Source: Niallia circulans (lineage in GTDB: Bacteria; Bacillota; Bacilli; Bacillales; Cytobacillaceae). From it: DNA of 64,000 nucleotides. Under the pieces are notes generated by a model. That model did not search any database, was not told the origin of the DNA, and saw only the letters and a list, made by a program, of their open reading frames with translations. Within the stretch, counting starts at the first letter, position 1, and each line of letters begins with the position of its first letter. Positions 34,940 through 44,631 of this stretch are shown here, piece by piece. The position numbers were made by a program, and so were the translations under genes. The stretch spans positions 868,001-932,000 of the forward strand of contig NZ_RIBP01000001.1 in assembly GCF_007273535.1 (NCBI RefSeq). The letters are read 5' to 3'.

Positions 34940-36031
34940 TTAAGTCGTAGTCAACTTAGCATACACAATAAAAAAGATTGTCATCTCTCCGACTATAACA
35001 ATTGAAGGAACTGGGACAAGTAAATTAAAGATAAAAAATACGCCGAGAATCCCTAAAAATATTCCCAAATGATATATTTTCAGACGATGGTGCACATGTC
35101 TATACTGATGGAATACAAAAGTAGTTGCAAAAAAATAAAGTAACACGGAACCAAAAATAAAAAACAAGCTGAAGAAATAGTCTACTTCATGTAAAACCAT
35201 AAGTCTGATTGATGCAGCTACGGCACTTAATGACATTAAGATAAACAGATGCCCATAGATTATTGTCTGCCCGGCGGTTTGAATTGATTTATCTACCTTC
35301 TTCTCGACATTATCGAAGTATTGCCACCACATTGCGATGATCAATACAAATGATATAACTGCAAAGCCTATCGAGTGCAGGTCGCCTTGTGTAGGCTGAA
35401 TAACGGCCAGTGTACTCACAAGAGATTCGCCAAAAAGAATAATCGTAAATAAGCCAAAACGCTCAAGCAAATGGGCGGTATTTGTTGGGACTTTGACTAA
35501 GTATTTTCTACCTAAGATTGGCACGATAATATCTATCAGAATACCTAGGTACAGAATAAAATAGCGAATCCACGAATCGAAGAAAAGCGAAATTAATGAG
35601 ATGATAATTCCAATCCAAAAGTACTTTCCTAAGTAGGCAGCTGCTTGCTTCCGAGCCCCCTCTTCTATTCGCTGCACAACAAGGTACTGAATAGCGGTTA
35701 CTGTTCTTAAGCCAATATAACCAATTAGGAAGGTAAGATAATATGCATCAAAATCAACATTTAAACTGGAGGTCATGACTAGTGCAAAAAACATTTGCAG
35801 AATTAAAAACAGCCGCTGATGAAACAAATCCTGTCCAAAGCGGTTAACAAACATGGTTTGGCCTACCCATGCCCACCAAACTGGTACAAAAATCAACACA
35901 AATTTAAATAAATATTCGGTATGGATGTGTCCGTCTTCAACATGTAACAATACATGTGTGGCAACTGCGACAGACGCTACAAATAATAAATCATAAAAAA
36001 GCTCTAACCAAGTTACTTTCTTTTCAAACAC
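34940..36031 (-). CDS. LtrA (low temperature requirement) family membrane protein
   Basis: 363 residues with about ten hydrophobic segments. The family landmarks are WLELFYDLLFVASVAVATHVL (start, about 9-29), VWWAWVGQTMFVNRFG (about 51-66) and HLLERFGLFTIILFGESLVST (about 186-206). LtrA was named from a Listeria mutant unable to grow in the cold; the biochemical role remains unknown. Start is GTG at 36031 with AGGAGG upstream. Possibly in an operon with the PH-domain gene. Confidence 0.85.
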   Translation of the reverse strand: MFEKKVTWLELFYDLLFVASVAVATHVLLHVEDGHIHTEYLFKFVLIFVPVWWAWVGQTMFVNRFGQDLFHQRLFLILQMFFALVMTSSLNVDFDAYYLTFLIGYIGLRTVTAIQYLVVQRIEEGARKQAAAYLGKYFWIGIIISLISLFFDSWIRYFILYLGILIDIIVPILGRKYLVKVPTNTAHLLERFGLFTIILFGESLVSTLAVIQPTQGDLHSIGFAVISFVLIIAMWWQYFDNVEKKVDKSIQTAGQTIIYGHLFILMSLSAVAASIRLMVLHEVDYFFSLFFIFGSVLLYFFATTFVFHQYRHVHHRLKIYHLGIFLGILGVFFIFNLLVPVPSIVIVGEMTIFFIVYAKLTTT

Positions 36032-36269
36032 CTTTTTATTCCTCCTATTTCCCCTCTTATTCGCAATCTCTTTATTTTTTTACTCAATATTCAGAACACT
36101 CTAGTGACAGTAATGGTGAAATAATCTCGAAATAAAGGTATTGATTTTAGGTTTAGATAACTTTGATTACCCCTCCCTTTATCACTATTATTACATGGTT
36201 GAAATGAATGCCTGATATAACACATTTTAACAGAATAAATACGTTATAAATAGTTAAAAAACAAAGAAA

Positions 36270-36283
36270 CTGCCAATTGGCAG
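36270..36283 (-). terminator. Short palindromic hairpin after the 36307 gene
   Basis: CTGCCAATTGGCAG perfect palindrome, flanked by AACA/TGTT that extend the pairing; A/T-rich run on the minus strand. Probable terminator. Confidence 0.5.
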
Positions 36284-36306
36284 CTCTGTTTCAATACTGG
36301 TTACAA

Positions 36307-37503
36307 TTAATCAATCATAGCTTGAAACTTTTGGATAACTTCTTCTGTGAGGATGCCTTTTTCATTAAACTCACTGATAAAAACGGCAAGGAGCATTTCA
36401 TTTTCATCTGAAATCTCAGTCTGAAGCAATACATTGTTAATAAGATCCACATGCTTCATAGGATTTGCAAACAATGTATTCCATGCACGCACCTGCAATT
36501 CCAAATCAGTTCCTAAAATGGCGGATTCTATTTCTTCTTCGGGTAAAGGCTCGTTATTTTGAGCATATGGATCTTCGTACGTTTCAGTAAAAATAAAGTT
36601 GGTTGGATGATATTCGTCCGTGCTGTATTCATAATGTCTATTTGCGACTATAATAATTGTTTTGTCCTCAACACAGGAGATTTTGCCACTTTCCAATAAG
36701 ATCTCATTGACATCAAGCTTTATTGGACAGCTAATATCAGGTGTGATTAGCCAATAATTATGGTCAGGATTTAGCTGCTTGATATAATTTTCAAAGGATA
36801 ATTCTTCGGCCATTTCTTCATTATGATAGATAGTGTAATAAGCCGGGCGGTAATAGCAAGAGGCTTCTATATTCGCCATGCTTATAGTCCATTCTGATTC
36901 TGGTGCATCGAATAACACACGAAGAGCATAGCCGTCTGTTATTTTCATCAGCTCATCATATATCATATACTGCCCTGGCTGCAGCGGTTTGTCTGCCTCT
37001 TCATTAAAAGCATTCAGTAGTTGTAAATGGACGTATGCCTTATTATAAAAACCACTTTCAGTATTAATAAAAAGATGAAGGTTTCTCCCCTCTCTTTCCA
37101 CACGCTCTATAATCGCATCATGAAAACCTTCTGTCAAAACAGCTTGTGCTGTAGGTGGTAAGTTCGCTGCGGCCTTCTCCGATTGATCATAGGCAGCCTC
37201 TAATAGCTTTTCAAAGGTTTCTTCCTGCTTTCTTACCCATTGTAAATAATCGTTACGAACAGCTTTAGGGAGAACTGGCTGATTTAATGTACCATTATCT
37301 AAAAATGGGATAAATCGGCTCGGCAAAACCTGCAGTAAGTCTGCTTTTGCTTCCTCAAGCTCTTCTCTTAAAATTCTATGTATATCTTCGGCTTCTTCTT
37401 TTGCTTCCCTTAACGTAATCTCCCAATCCTCATCCGTTTCATGTATCGGCAGGACTGTACATTTTGAATAAGCCTTTTTTGCATCGATTGATATATTCCA
37501 CAT
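36307..37503 (-). CDS. Hypothetical protein, resembles DUF4085 family
   Basis: 398-residue acidic cytoplasmic protein. It has an N-terminal coiled-coil-prone segment (about 25-60, EITLREAKEEAEDIHRILRE), another helical block (about 88-115) and a mixed domain with several Trp/Tyr-rich strands. The style of length and content recalls DUF4085 proteins common in Bacillus, but I am not certain. AGGTGAT precedes ATG at 37503. Monocistronic. Function unknown. Confidence 0.5.
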   Translation of the reverse strand: MWNISIDAKKAYSKCTVLPIHETDEDWEITLREAKEEAEDIHRILREELEEAKADLLQVLPSRFIPFLDNGTLNQPVLPKAVRNDYLQWVRKQEETFEKLLEAAYDQSEKAAANLPPTAQAVLTEGFHDAIIERVEREGRNLHLFINTESGFYNKAYVHLQLLNAFNEEADKPLQPGQYMIYDELMKITDGYALRVLFDAPESEWTISMANIEASCYYRPAYYTIYHNEEMAEELSFENYIKQLNPDHNYWLITPDISCPIKLDVNEILLESGKISCVEDKTIIIVANRHYEYSTDEYHPTNFIFTETYEDPYAQNNEPLPEEEIESAILGTDLELQVRAWNTLFANPMKHVDLINNVLLQTEISDENEMLLAVFISEFNEKGILTEEVIQKFQAMID

Positions 37504-37669
37504 ACCATCACCTCGTTTTATTTATTCATCAGAAAAAACTGCATGGATGTGCAAATCCTATACATTCTACGAACATACAAAGATAAAGTTTCTAGTATTC
37601 GGAAATATTGTACAACTTATTATTTAGCCAATAAAGTTAACTATAAATTAATTATGTAAACAAATAATG

Positions 37670-37708
37670 TGTTTCACCCCATGTTAATCATAATATGGGG
37701 GTGAAACA
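37670..37708 (-). terminator. Hairpin directly after the beta-helix gene
   Basis: TGTTTCACCCCAT stem with one bulged G, ending one base before the stop codon of the beta-helix gene. T tract on the minus strand is poor, so it may stabilise the mRNA end rather than terminate. Confidence 0.55.
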
Positions 37709-39100
37709 TCATTTTACCAGACGTAAATCTTGTTTTTTTTCATTTTTAAACTTCGGCTTTTTAAAAACACTTTTGCTGTCCTGGCTGCTTTTCTTTTTAT
37801 AGCTGCTGAAGCCTTTTAATTCGTTCGTTTCCCATATCCAACGTGTTTCTTTCTCTCCGTTGCTTAAGTAATAGACATTATTGTTGATTATATTGCCTTT
37901 ACCTTGTTTAAAAGGATTGCTGATAAGAAGCTTCGAGCCTCCTGCTACCATTGTATTTTTTTCGATTTTATTTTGCTTTGTATTGTATTGGATGAGCAAT
38001 TGTCCGCCATCTTGAAATTTAGTGTCATTTTTATAGAGCACATTGTCAGAAATAACTGTTTTAACCGTGTTCCCTCTTTCCTCATCATAGCCGCCAATGG
38101 CTATACCAGCACTTCTGTTTTCGTAAATCGTATTTTTGCGGATTGTAATATTGCTTGTGGATTTATCTTTATGCTCACTGGCAGCTTCAATTCCAATATC
38201 ATTTTTATAGACAGTATTATTTTCAATAATAATGTCTTTACCACCATCCACATAAATTCCGTCAGCAGAATAATGTTTCCCATATGCAGGATTTCCATAG
38301 CTTGATATATCATAGACCGAATTATTGCTAATAATGCCGTTTCTTGCTTGGTCATACGCTTTATCAGGGGCTGTGCCTTCAAAGCCGATAGCATCAATGC
38401 CGATATTATCATTTCGTCTTACAATATTTTTTGTTACCTTAAAGTTTGTGACATTTCCGTTCAGAACTAATGCTTCACTCCAGCCAAGCTTCATATCCTC
38501 TAGTTTATTTGCTGATATGATAATATCCTCAATTGCTTTAGGCGCATCTGTACCATAAACCGCAATCCCATGAGCATTGCCGTTTTTGTGAGTTGTTTCT
38601 ATATGATGTAAATGGTTACGCAATATTTGGATGCCTTTCCCGCTGCCGCTGACAGAAATACCGATTGGCACTAAATCTTCAGCTGCTGTCTTATAGTTCT
38701 TAATTTCAAATCCATCAACAGTGACGTAGCTTTTGTTATGTATCGAGATCAAGCCTTGATTGTCCCATGACACCTTAACCTTTGCTCCATCAAGCGTTAC
38801 CTTTTCCTTGTTATATGCTTTGATGATAATAGGGGCTTTTTTTGTACCAGATTTCTTTATGACAATCTGTTCTTTATAAGTACCTTTTCTAACATTAACA
38901 GTCGTCCCCGCTTTTGCAGCATTCACTGCCTTTTGAATCGTTTTATATGGCTTTTGCTTTGTACCTGTATTTTTATCGTTCCCGCTTGGCGATACATACA
39001 GCATGACTTTCTGATCAGCTTTAGCAGTTATTCCGTGTGTAATAACTCCTGCACAAAGCAGCAGTAATACGATGAAAAAAATTCTCCATTTATTATTCAT
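37709..39100 (-). CDS. Secreted right-handed parallel beta-helix protein (pectate-lyase-like)
   Basis: 463 residues. A signal peptide (about 1-29, ending near AKAD) leads into the motif YVSPSGNDKNTGTKQKPYKT (about 35-54), the entry of DUF1565/PL9-like beta-helix proteins, then about 12 coils with repeated N-x-V/I-Y/S turns such as NNSVYD, NNTVYKNDIGIEA and KNTIYENRSAGIA. Relatives are polysaccharide lyases, epimerases or surface proteins. PL9 enzymes use Asp ligands and a Lys base; I cannot place these with certainty. GGAGGAG precedes ATG at 39100. Confidence 0.78.
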   Translation of the reverse strand: MNNKWRIFFIVLLLLCAGVITHGITAKADQKVMLYVSPSGNDKNTGTKQKPYKTIQKAVNAAKAGTTVNVRKGTYKEQIVIKKSGTKKAPIIIKAYNKEKVTLDGAKVKVSWDNQGLISIHNKSYVTVDGFEIKNYKTAAEDLVPIGISVSGSGKGIQILRNHLHHIETTHKNGNAHGIAVYGTDAPKAIEDIIISANKLEDMKLGWSEALVLNGNVTNFKVTKNIVRRNDNIGIDAIGFEGTAPDKAYDQARNGIISNNSVYDISSYGNPAYGKHYSADGIYVDGGKDIIIENNTVYKNDIGIEAASEHKDKSTSNITIRKNTIYENRSAGIAIGGYDEERGNTVKTVISDNVLYKNDTKFQDGGQLLIQYNTKQNKIEKNTMVAGGSKLLISNPFKQGKGNIINNNVYYLSNGEKETRWIWETNELKGFSSYKKKSSQDSKSVFKKPKFKNEKKQDLRLVK

Positions 39101-39184
39101 GACACTCCTCCTTGTAATACATTTCGGTTAATATCATGATTTTTTAATATATTGTACCTAATTAAACTGTACTCCCATAAAAAT

Positions 39185-39215
39185 GGCGCCATAAGCTACT
39201 TTAGCTTATAACGCC
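39185..39215 (-). terminator. Intrinsic terminator of the aminopeptidase operon
   Basis: GGCG + ATAAGCTA pairing with TAGCTTAT + CGCC (two unpaired bases each side); T run on the minus strand. Confidence 0.8.
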
Positions 39216-39221
39216 TGTCTA

Positions 39222-40166
39222 TTAGTTTAATTCACCATTTTCAATTATTACGTTATCATCCACATAAACTGTTGGCTTTGTAACAACCCCGTCTATATGT
39301 ACACCTGCAGCTATTGTTCCTCCGAATGTATTGTTACTGCCAAACGCTACATGGATTGTGCCATACACCTTTTCATCCTCAAGGACAACTCCTGTAATTC
39401 TGGCTTTATCATTTGTCCCAATCCCAAATTCACAAAGCAGTCTGCCATGATCTTCTCCTAAAATGGCTAAGAGTTTGTCACTATGTTCCCCTTCAGCCTG
39501 CATAATCCGTCCATTTTCAATTGTCAATAGGACAGGTGAGTTTAGTCGGCCTATTCCTGCAATCGAGCCATCAATTAAAATTTGACCAGCTGCACTTCCT
39601 TCTATCGGTGCAATATAAGCTTCTCCTGATGGCAAATTGCCTGATTCACCACTGTTTACATACATCCCAGTACTCGGAATCCCTTCGCGGCCATGTATGG
39701 AAAAGGAAAGGGTATAACCGTCTTTTTCTATTTTAATCTTACTCCCAATTGATAATATGTCAGTATACTTTTCTGTTAATGCTTTTACTTTTATATAATC
39801 AGCTGCGATAGCGCCTTCTAGAAACATGTCTTCTGTTATACCCGGCATTGTAGCAAGGCGTGTTCCTGCAGCTACGGCATTTTTTCTTGCTTGTGTATGT
39901 GTCAAGGAATGCTGGGTTACACACACTACAACATCTGACTCTCTCATAGCAGCTGCAATTGGGGCTGGCGGTTCTTGTCCAGACTTGTCCCTTTCCTTCA
40001 TCACAACAAGCATAGCTTCTGCATCGAGTAATTTGCCAGCTTCATATAACGATTCAGCTAAATCCTTTTTTACATCATCAGCTACGACAAGGAAGCTTTC
40101 TCCCGCTTGTAAACCAAGACAGTTCACTAATACATTTTTGCTGATTTCTACTAATCTTTCGCTCAT
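39222..40166 (-). CDS. M29-type (thermophilic) aminopeptidase family protein
   Basis: 314 residues. The motif NLPSGEAYIAPIEGSAAG (about 185-202) is the metal-binding Glu region of M29 aminopeptidases, followed by late residues EHSDKLLAILG, GRLLCEFGIGTN and HVAFGSNNTFGG that supply the other Glu/His ligands. These cytosolic enzymes release N-terminal amino acids from short peptides. The start ATG 40166 is chosen because AGGAGGAAT lies five bases upstream. Last gene of the racemase-OPT-DUF917-DUF1177-AroM operon; 14 bp after AroM. Confidence 0.8.
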   Translation of the reverse strand: MSERLVEISKNVLVNCLGLQAGESFLVVADDVKKDLAESLYEAGKLLDAEAMLVVMKERDKSGQEPPAPIAAAMRESDVVVCVTQHSLTHTQARKNAVAAGTRLATMPGITEDMFLEGAIAADYIKVKALTEKYTDILSIGSKIKIEKDGYTLSFSIHGREGIPSTGMYVNSGESGNLPSGEAYIAPIEGSAAGQILIDGSIAGIGRLNSPVLLTIENGRIMQAEGEHSDKLLAILGEDHGRLLCEFGIGTNDKARITGVVLEDEKVYGTIHVAFGSNNTFGGTIAAGVHIDGVVTKPTVYVDDNVIIENGELN

Positions 40167-40179
40167 TGTATTCCTCCTA

Positions 40180-40854
40180 TTAAACAAGTTCTGCAACTAG
40201 TTTTGCCATTAGTGCATTAGACAATATGACTGGTAATCCAGTTGCACTTGCGACAAGATCCCGTGCTTGCTCTGTATATCCCATACAGTCGAGCAGGATA
40301 ACGTCAACATTGTCTTTTAATTCATTGCCCGCATGTACAAAGCTCTCTGTATCACCCTCATATGGTGAAGCAACAGCAAAAGATGGGTTCAATCCGTATG
40401 GTGAGTATTTCGGCTTTAAGTTCGTCTTTTGCTCTGGCAACGGAACAATTACGCCAAAACGTCTTTCACCAACTAATGCTTTAACTGTCGGGGGGATAAT
40501 GTGATCTGGTTCAATTAAATAAGAGCTTTCTGTAGTTAGTCCAGGAAATACTCCAGTGCAAAGCAAAAGAATAGTCTTAATTCCTTTGTTCTCTAAATTG
40601 TCAATTTTCTCCTGCAAAATCGGCTTGATTTTCTCTCGCGACATGACAACAGATTCACCAGTTGTCAGTCTTGAGGTCAGTACATAATCATTGTCTTCTG
40701 GAAACAAGTTTTGCTCAATATATTCTTTTGTCATGCCATCGAGAACGCCAACTTGCAGGAGTTCTGCTGCTCCATGTAAATATTTCTCAAGAATTGGAGC
40801 AACATCGACACGCGGAGCTTGTCCTATTGTTATCATCCCAAGTCGTTCCATCAT
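40180..40854 (-). CDS. AroM family protein
   Basis: 224 residues of the AroM family, related to the aspartate/glutamate racemase fold. The start MITIGQAPRVDVAP and the segments LLLCTGVFPGL (about 97-107) and VILLDCMGYTEQAR (about 184-197) place one cysteine in each half, the positions of the two catalytic Cys in Asp/Glu racemases. The enzymatic role of AroM has not been settled; it is named from Escherichia coli aroLM. GGAG lies five bases before ATG at 40854. A hairpin separates it from DUF1177. Confidence 0.8.
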   Translation of the reverse strand: MMERLGMITIGQAPRVDVAPILEKYLHGAAELLQVGVLDGMTKEYIEQNLFPEDNDYVLTSRLTTGESVVMSREKIKPILQEKIDNLENKGIKTILLLCTGVFPGLTTESSYLIEPDHIIPPTVKALVGERRFGVIVPLPEQKTNLKPKYSPYGLNPSFAVASPYEGDTESFVHAGNELKDNVDVILLDCMGYTEQARDLVASATGLPVILSNALMAKLVAELV

Positions 40855-40873
40855 AACTCTCCATGTAAAGAAA

Positions 40874-40896
40874 AAGAAGAGGAATGCCCTCTTCTT
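40874..40896 (-). terminator. Internal terminator/attenuator between DUF1177 and aroM genes
   Basis: AAGAAGAGG / CCTCTTCTT perfect nine-base stem, five-base loop and a T-rich run on the minus strand, inside an operon. It probably lowers expression of the last two genes. Confidence 0.65.
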
Positions 40897-40902
40897 CCTC
40901 CG

Positions 40903-41850
40903 TTATTGTTGTGACGCCTTTTCACCCATTGTTTGCAGTTTTTTCATGGAACCATAAAGCTCCGTTATTTGGCTGAATTCAGCATCACTATAAAATTGAC
41001 ACGTTCCATTTGTTGCTTCCTTAGCTGTTTCCACAGCGAAGCGAACAGCATCGGCAATATCTGTTTCATGACTTGCACCTGTTCCACAACCAGGAACAAC
41101 TGACTGTGCTGTGATAGCTACGCCAACAACTGGTGCATCTGTCGCAACAGCTGGCTGCAGGATAGAGTTAATATGATAGAGTCCATTGCCGTATGGAGTT
41201 ATATCCTGAACAGTTATCGGGAACGTAACGGCAAATTGACCTGTCGTCATTTCCATGATGCGCAGCAAGTCTTCGCTAACACGCAGTATATATCCCTCTT
41301 TTACGGTTGGCGATATGGCAATGCCTTTATGGTTAATAACACGGTTTCCTTTAGTCGTATCAATGGATAGAATGGCATCCATCTCAGCAGTTACTTCGTG
41401 CTTATTCATTGTTAAAATATCGACAGGTGAATCCATAAAATCAACGGGCTCATGTGGGCGTGTTGGCGCATCAGGGCAAATATGTGTCGTAATGATAACA
41501 TCCCCTTGAAGATGGTCTCCCTTCACTTGCATGTCTGCCAGCTTTAATGCAGAAGCGATTGCTGCAATTGCACCGTCTGCATCCGATACTAGCCCAATTC
41601 GGCTTGGGCGTGCCCCAATGCCGCCAAGTCTTCCGATAATCCCAAAAGTAGGCACAGTGCCTCCGTTTGTTTTTCCATTGGTTCCAGGCACGAGGATTTT
41701 TATGAAGTCTGTGCTGCCCTTTTCACCGGTAACAGTCGTAACCGTTACCTCGACATTTGAAAATTTAGAGAATAACTCCTTTACAATTTCTCCAGTTACA
41801 TATGCACTATCCAATGTTTCAAGTGCGATCAATGTTTGTTTAAGTACCAT
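40903..41850 (-). CDS. DUF1177 family protein
   Basis: 315 residues, cytoplasmic. Characteristic stretches are FKILVPGTNGK-like IKILVPGTNG (about 51-60), GRLGGIGARPSRIGLVSDADGA (in two parts, about 73-94), DVIITTHICPDAPT (about 115-128) and VVGVAITAQSVVPGCGTGASHETD near the C-terminus. The many His, Asp and Cys residues suggest a metal-dependent enzyme, but no activity is known to me. GGGGAAG precedes ATG at 41850. Located between DUF917 and AroM in the operon. Confidence 0.8.
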   Translation of the reverse strand: MVLKQTLIALETLDSAYVTGEIVKELFSKFSNVEVTVTTVTGEKGSTDFIKILVPGTNGKTNGGTVPTFGIIGRLGGIGARPSRIGLVSDADGAIAAIASALKLADMQVKGDHLQGDVIITTHICPDAPTRPHEPVDFMDSPVDILTMNKHEVTAEMDAILSIDTTKGNRVINHKGIAISPTVKEGYILRVSEDLLRIMEMTTGQFAVTFPITVQDITPYGNGLYHINSILQPAVATDAPVVGVAITAQSVVPGCGTGASHETDIADAVRFAVETAKEATNGTCQFYSDAEFSQITELYGSMKKLQTMGEKASQQ

Positions 41851-41875
41851 TTTTATCTTCCCCTTTCAAACTATA

Positions 41876-42937
41876 TTAATAGATATATGGAATAATAGAT
41901 TTATTAATAATCTCCTCAATCGGCTTCATTAATTTTTCGTTTTTCATCGTTGTACTTAAAATTAATTTTTCCTTTGGGACAGAAATAACCGTTATGTTCT
42001 GGCCTTTTTGAATTGCTGCTGAAACAATAGGTTCTGCTGTTTTAGCATCCAATGTCATAATCAAATCAGGGAATGTGCCAAACCGATCGCCGTTTTTTTC
42101 AATCGTCATATATTCATTCCAAAAGGTTAGTTCATAGGAATTATTAATTGTGACTGTTCCAACATCAAAGCCGCCAGTCGTTTCCAGTACAAAGTCTGTG
42201 ACAGTACCTTCAGCAACAACCTTCCCGCCAAGTTTGCTCACGACCGCTGCAATTGCTGCTTCACCTTTGTTACTCAATAATGCTTCCCCTACTGCTATTG
42301 CCTGCTGGATGGCTCCTGCAGCACCATTTTGCTTGGCATATGCTACAGTTACTGGATTTCTGGCAACAGCCAAAAGTCCGCCCGCTTCAATCGAGGCTTT
42401 TCGAACGACTGTAGATACTTTGTCGAGTGAGCCTGCGAGACTTAATTCCATATAATTGGGACCCTGGCCGCCAACTGCAGCTTGATAGGAAATATAGTCC
42501 AGTTGTTCTGATAAATTCATAGAGCCCATTGATCCAGTCGGATGCGCGCGCCCATTACAAGGTATATCAACTACTGGGATTCCTGTAACAGCTGATTGAA
42601 ACCAGCCGTTCACAGTCGTCCCTGCTCCATTTTCATTTGTTATGATGCCTTTTATGTTTTTTCCAACCTTTTGAGACAGAATTTCTAATGCTTTTGCATA
42701 ATGGATCGGTTTCACATACTTATCCTTTGCTGCAGGTGCTCCAACAAGGGAAACTGTTACGAGTAAATCTTCATCTTGAAGACTATCAATAGTTATCAGC
42801 TCTGGCTGGCCCACCTCGAAAGCAAGCTTTCCGATTTGCAGGCCGTCTTCAATCCAGCCACCACCGCCGCCGCCGAGAATGGCGCCACCGTATACGGCGT
42901 ATTCGACCGTTTTTTCATCAATGATTATTTTTGACAA
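41876..42937 (-). CDS. DUF917 family protein (hydantoinase-like)
   Basis: 353 residues of the DUF917 family, some members of which are annotated S-methyl-thiohydantoin desulfurase; it is related to hydantoinase A-type proteins. Landmarks: VYGGAILGGGGGGWIEDGL (about 16-34), TNENGAGTTVNGW (about 100-112) and DIPCNGRAHPTGSMGSMNL (about 123-141). The start is ambiguous: a GTG at 42946 lies in the GAGGTGA ribosome site, so TTG at 42937 is preferred. Two-part context with an OPT transporter and a hydantoin-racemase-like protein points to cleavage of a cyclic or modified dipeptide. Confidence 0.78.
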   Translation of the reverse strand: MSKIIIDEKTVEYAVYGGAILGGGGGGWIEDGLQIGKLAFEVGQPELITIDSLQDEDLLVTVSLVGAPAAKDKYVKPIHYAKALEILSQKVGKNIKGIITNENGAGTTVNGWFQSAVTGIPVVDIPCNGRAHPTGSMGSMNLSEQLDYISYQAAVGGQGPNYMELSLAGSLDKVSTVVRKASIEAGGLLAVARNPVTVAYAKQNGAAGAIQQAIAVGEALLSNKGEAAIAAVVSKLGGKVVAEGTVTDFVLETTGGFDVGTVTINNSYELTFWNEYMTIEKNGDRFGTFPDLIMTLDAKTAEPIVSAAIQKGQNITVISVPKEKLILSTTMKNEKLMKPIEEIINKSIIPYIY

Positions 42938-42947
42938 TGTACTCACC

Positions 42948-44570
42948 TCATTTTCCTAACTTAAATACGGAACTGAAGAAACTGTAAATCGCATCACCGG
43001 CGATAAATCCTGCAGCAAGAATACTCATAGATGCATCTGCTTCTTTTCCTTTTGCTTTTCTCCAAATAACGCGGATAATAATCCCCGCTAATACAGCAAA
43101 GCTTGCATATGGAGTTGTGATAAGTAAGCCTGTCGCAAACAAAATTCCTAATTGTCTGCTTGGACCACCAATTAATTGCAGGATAGCTCCTGGAATTGCC
43201 CATATTAATAATTGTTTGGCTACTTCGAGTGATGTGCCTGCTTGAATAGTAGATACATATACAGCATCAACTGGCGGCACTAAATTTTGTGCGAAATAAC
43301 CTTTATAAGTGAAAACAACTGTTAGAAGTGCGATTCCAAAGGCAATCATTGCTGTAATATATTGCTGCTCTCTGCCTTTCTTTTCGTACTCTATATCCTT
43401 GCCATGCCCTCTTAAAATATGGCCTGCTTTAAAGTCATAACCCATATCAGCAAATGCTGGACCTGTCGCTGCACTAAATCCTGCAAGTAACGCAAGTGCA
43501 ACTGGCGGGAAGCCAATCATCATTCCAATTAATAATGTTATAAAGGCAACTGCGAACGCTGGGAACCAACCAGAATGCATTGCGGCAATTCCGACGATTA
43601 ATTCATGAACAAAGGCTGCAAAGGCTGCAAAAAACAAGAAGCCGATAAACATGCCTGGTGACATGTCTGTCACAATTCCTCCAGTGATAGCAATAATTAG
43701 AGCTACAACGACATATGCTAAAAAGCCTAAGCCTAACGCCCTTTTTGCTTCCTTGATCGGACGAGTATATTGTGAATCATCTGACAATTCTGTTGCTGCT
43801 GCTACTTCTGGATTACTAGAATTCTTTGCTGGTTTGTCTTTCGAAAAGATCAGGATGGATACTTGCACTAATGCTACTAAGCCTGCACCAATCATAAGAC
43901 CATGTGGAATATATAATGCATTGACATCAACACCAAAGAATGGGATTGAATATTGGCGGAACAACAAACCGATACCGAACATTGTTAGTGCCCAAATATT
44001 TCCGATAAATGCTACACCAAAAGCCGACATTGGAATATGAAGGAATGCACCTAATATCCCAATCCCAGTACCTACGCCAAGAAGTCCTGCTCTTTTTCCA
44101 CCCTTATCACCAGCAAGAATTGCTTCCGCAGTCGCTGCTCCAGGTGCCCATGTACCTTTCGCAGGGAAAAGCTTGGAATCGAATAGTTTATAAAGCACTG
44201 CTGCATCCACAAACATGGCTAACGCTGCACCAATAAGCATTGGAATAATTAATTCTGTATTTCCCATCAAAAACGGTATGCCAATAGGGATAAGCAAGCT
44301 GTTGGCTGCACCAAAGGTTGCGGACGAGATAGATGTTTGCACTAAATTTTGACGGTGAATAGACTTATATTTTTTAAAGATTGTAATCGGAATTCTTGCA
44401 ATAAGCATGGCAATAAGTGCCCCAATTATAGACGTATTTGGAGTTACTCCTAGTGTCGTAATTATTTGCATACCAATGATGGCACCAAAAATAGCTGTTA
44501 CAGATGTTAAAATAAGTGCTACAGGTTCAAAAATTCGTGGATGTTTTGGTTCATTATGTTTGTTTTTCAC
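42948..44570 (-). CDS. OPT family oligopeptide/metal-chelate transporter
   Basis: 540 residues with about 14-16 hydrophobic segments of the OPT/YSL superfamily. Landmarks: GMQIITTLGVTPNTSIIGAL (about 33-52), KGTWAPGAATAEAILAGDKGGKR in the first half, and AGFSAATGPAFADMGYDFKAGH (in two parts) in the second. OPT carriers import peptides, glutathione conjugates or amino-acid-derived chelates with protons. Second gene of the operon, before DUF917. Substrate is not predictable from sequence alone. Confidence 0.85.
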   Translation of the reverse strand: MKNKHNEPKHPRIFEPVALILTSVTAIFGAIIGMQIITTLGVTPNTSIIGALIAMLIARIPITIFKKYKSIHRQNLVQTSISSATFGAANSLLIPIGIPFLMGNTELIIPMLIGAALAMFVDAAVLYKLFDSKLFPAKGTWAPGAATAEAILAGDKGGKRAGLLGVGTGIGILGAFLHIPMSAFGVAFIGNIWALTMFGIGLLFRQYSIPFFGVDVNALYIPHGLMIGAGLVALVQVSILIFSKDKPAKNSSNPEVAAATELSDDSQYTRPIKEAKRALGLGFLAYVVVALIIAITGGIVTDMSPGMFIGFLFFAAFAAFVHELIVGIAAMHSGWFPAFAVAFITLLIGMMIGFPPVALALLAGFSAATGPAFADMGYDFKAGHILRGHGKDIEYEKKGREQQYITAMIAFGIALLTVVFTYKGYFAQNLVPPVDAVYVSTIQAGTSLEVAKQLLIWAIPGAILQLIGGPSRQLGILFATGLLITTPYASFAVLAGIIIRVIWRKAKGKEADASMSILAAGFIAGDAIYSFFSSVFKLGK

Positions 44571-44631
44571 TTAAATCCTCCTAAGTTACTGAAAATGTTC
44601 ATTTAACTACGGTGTTAGGGCACAATCTAAA

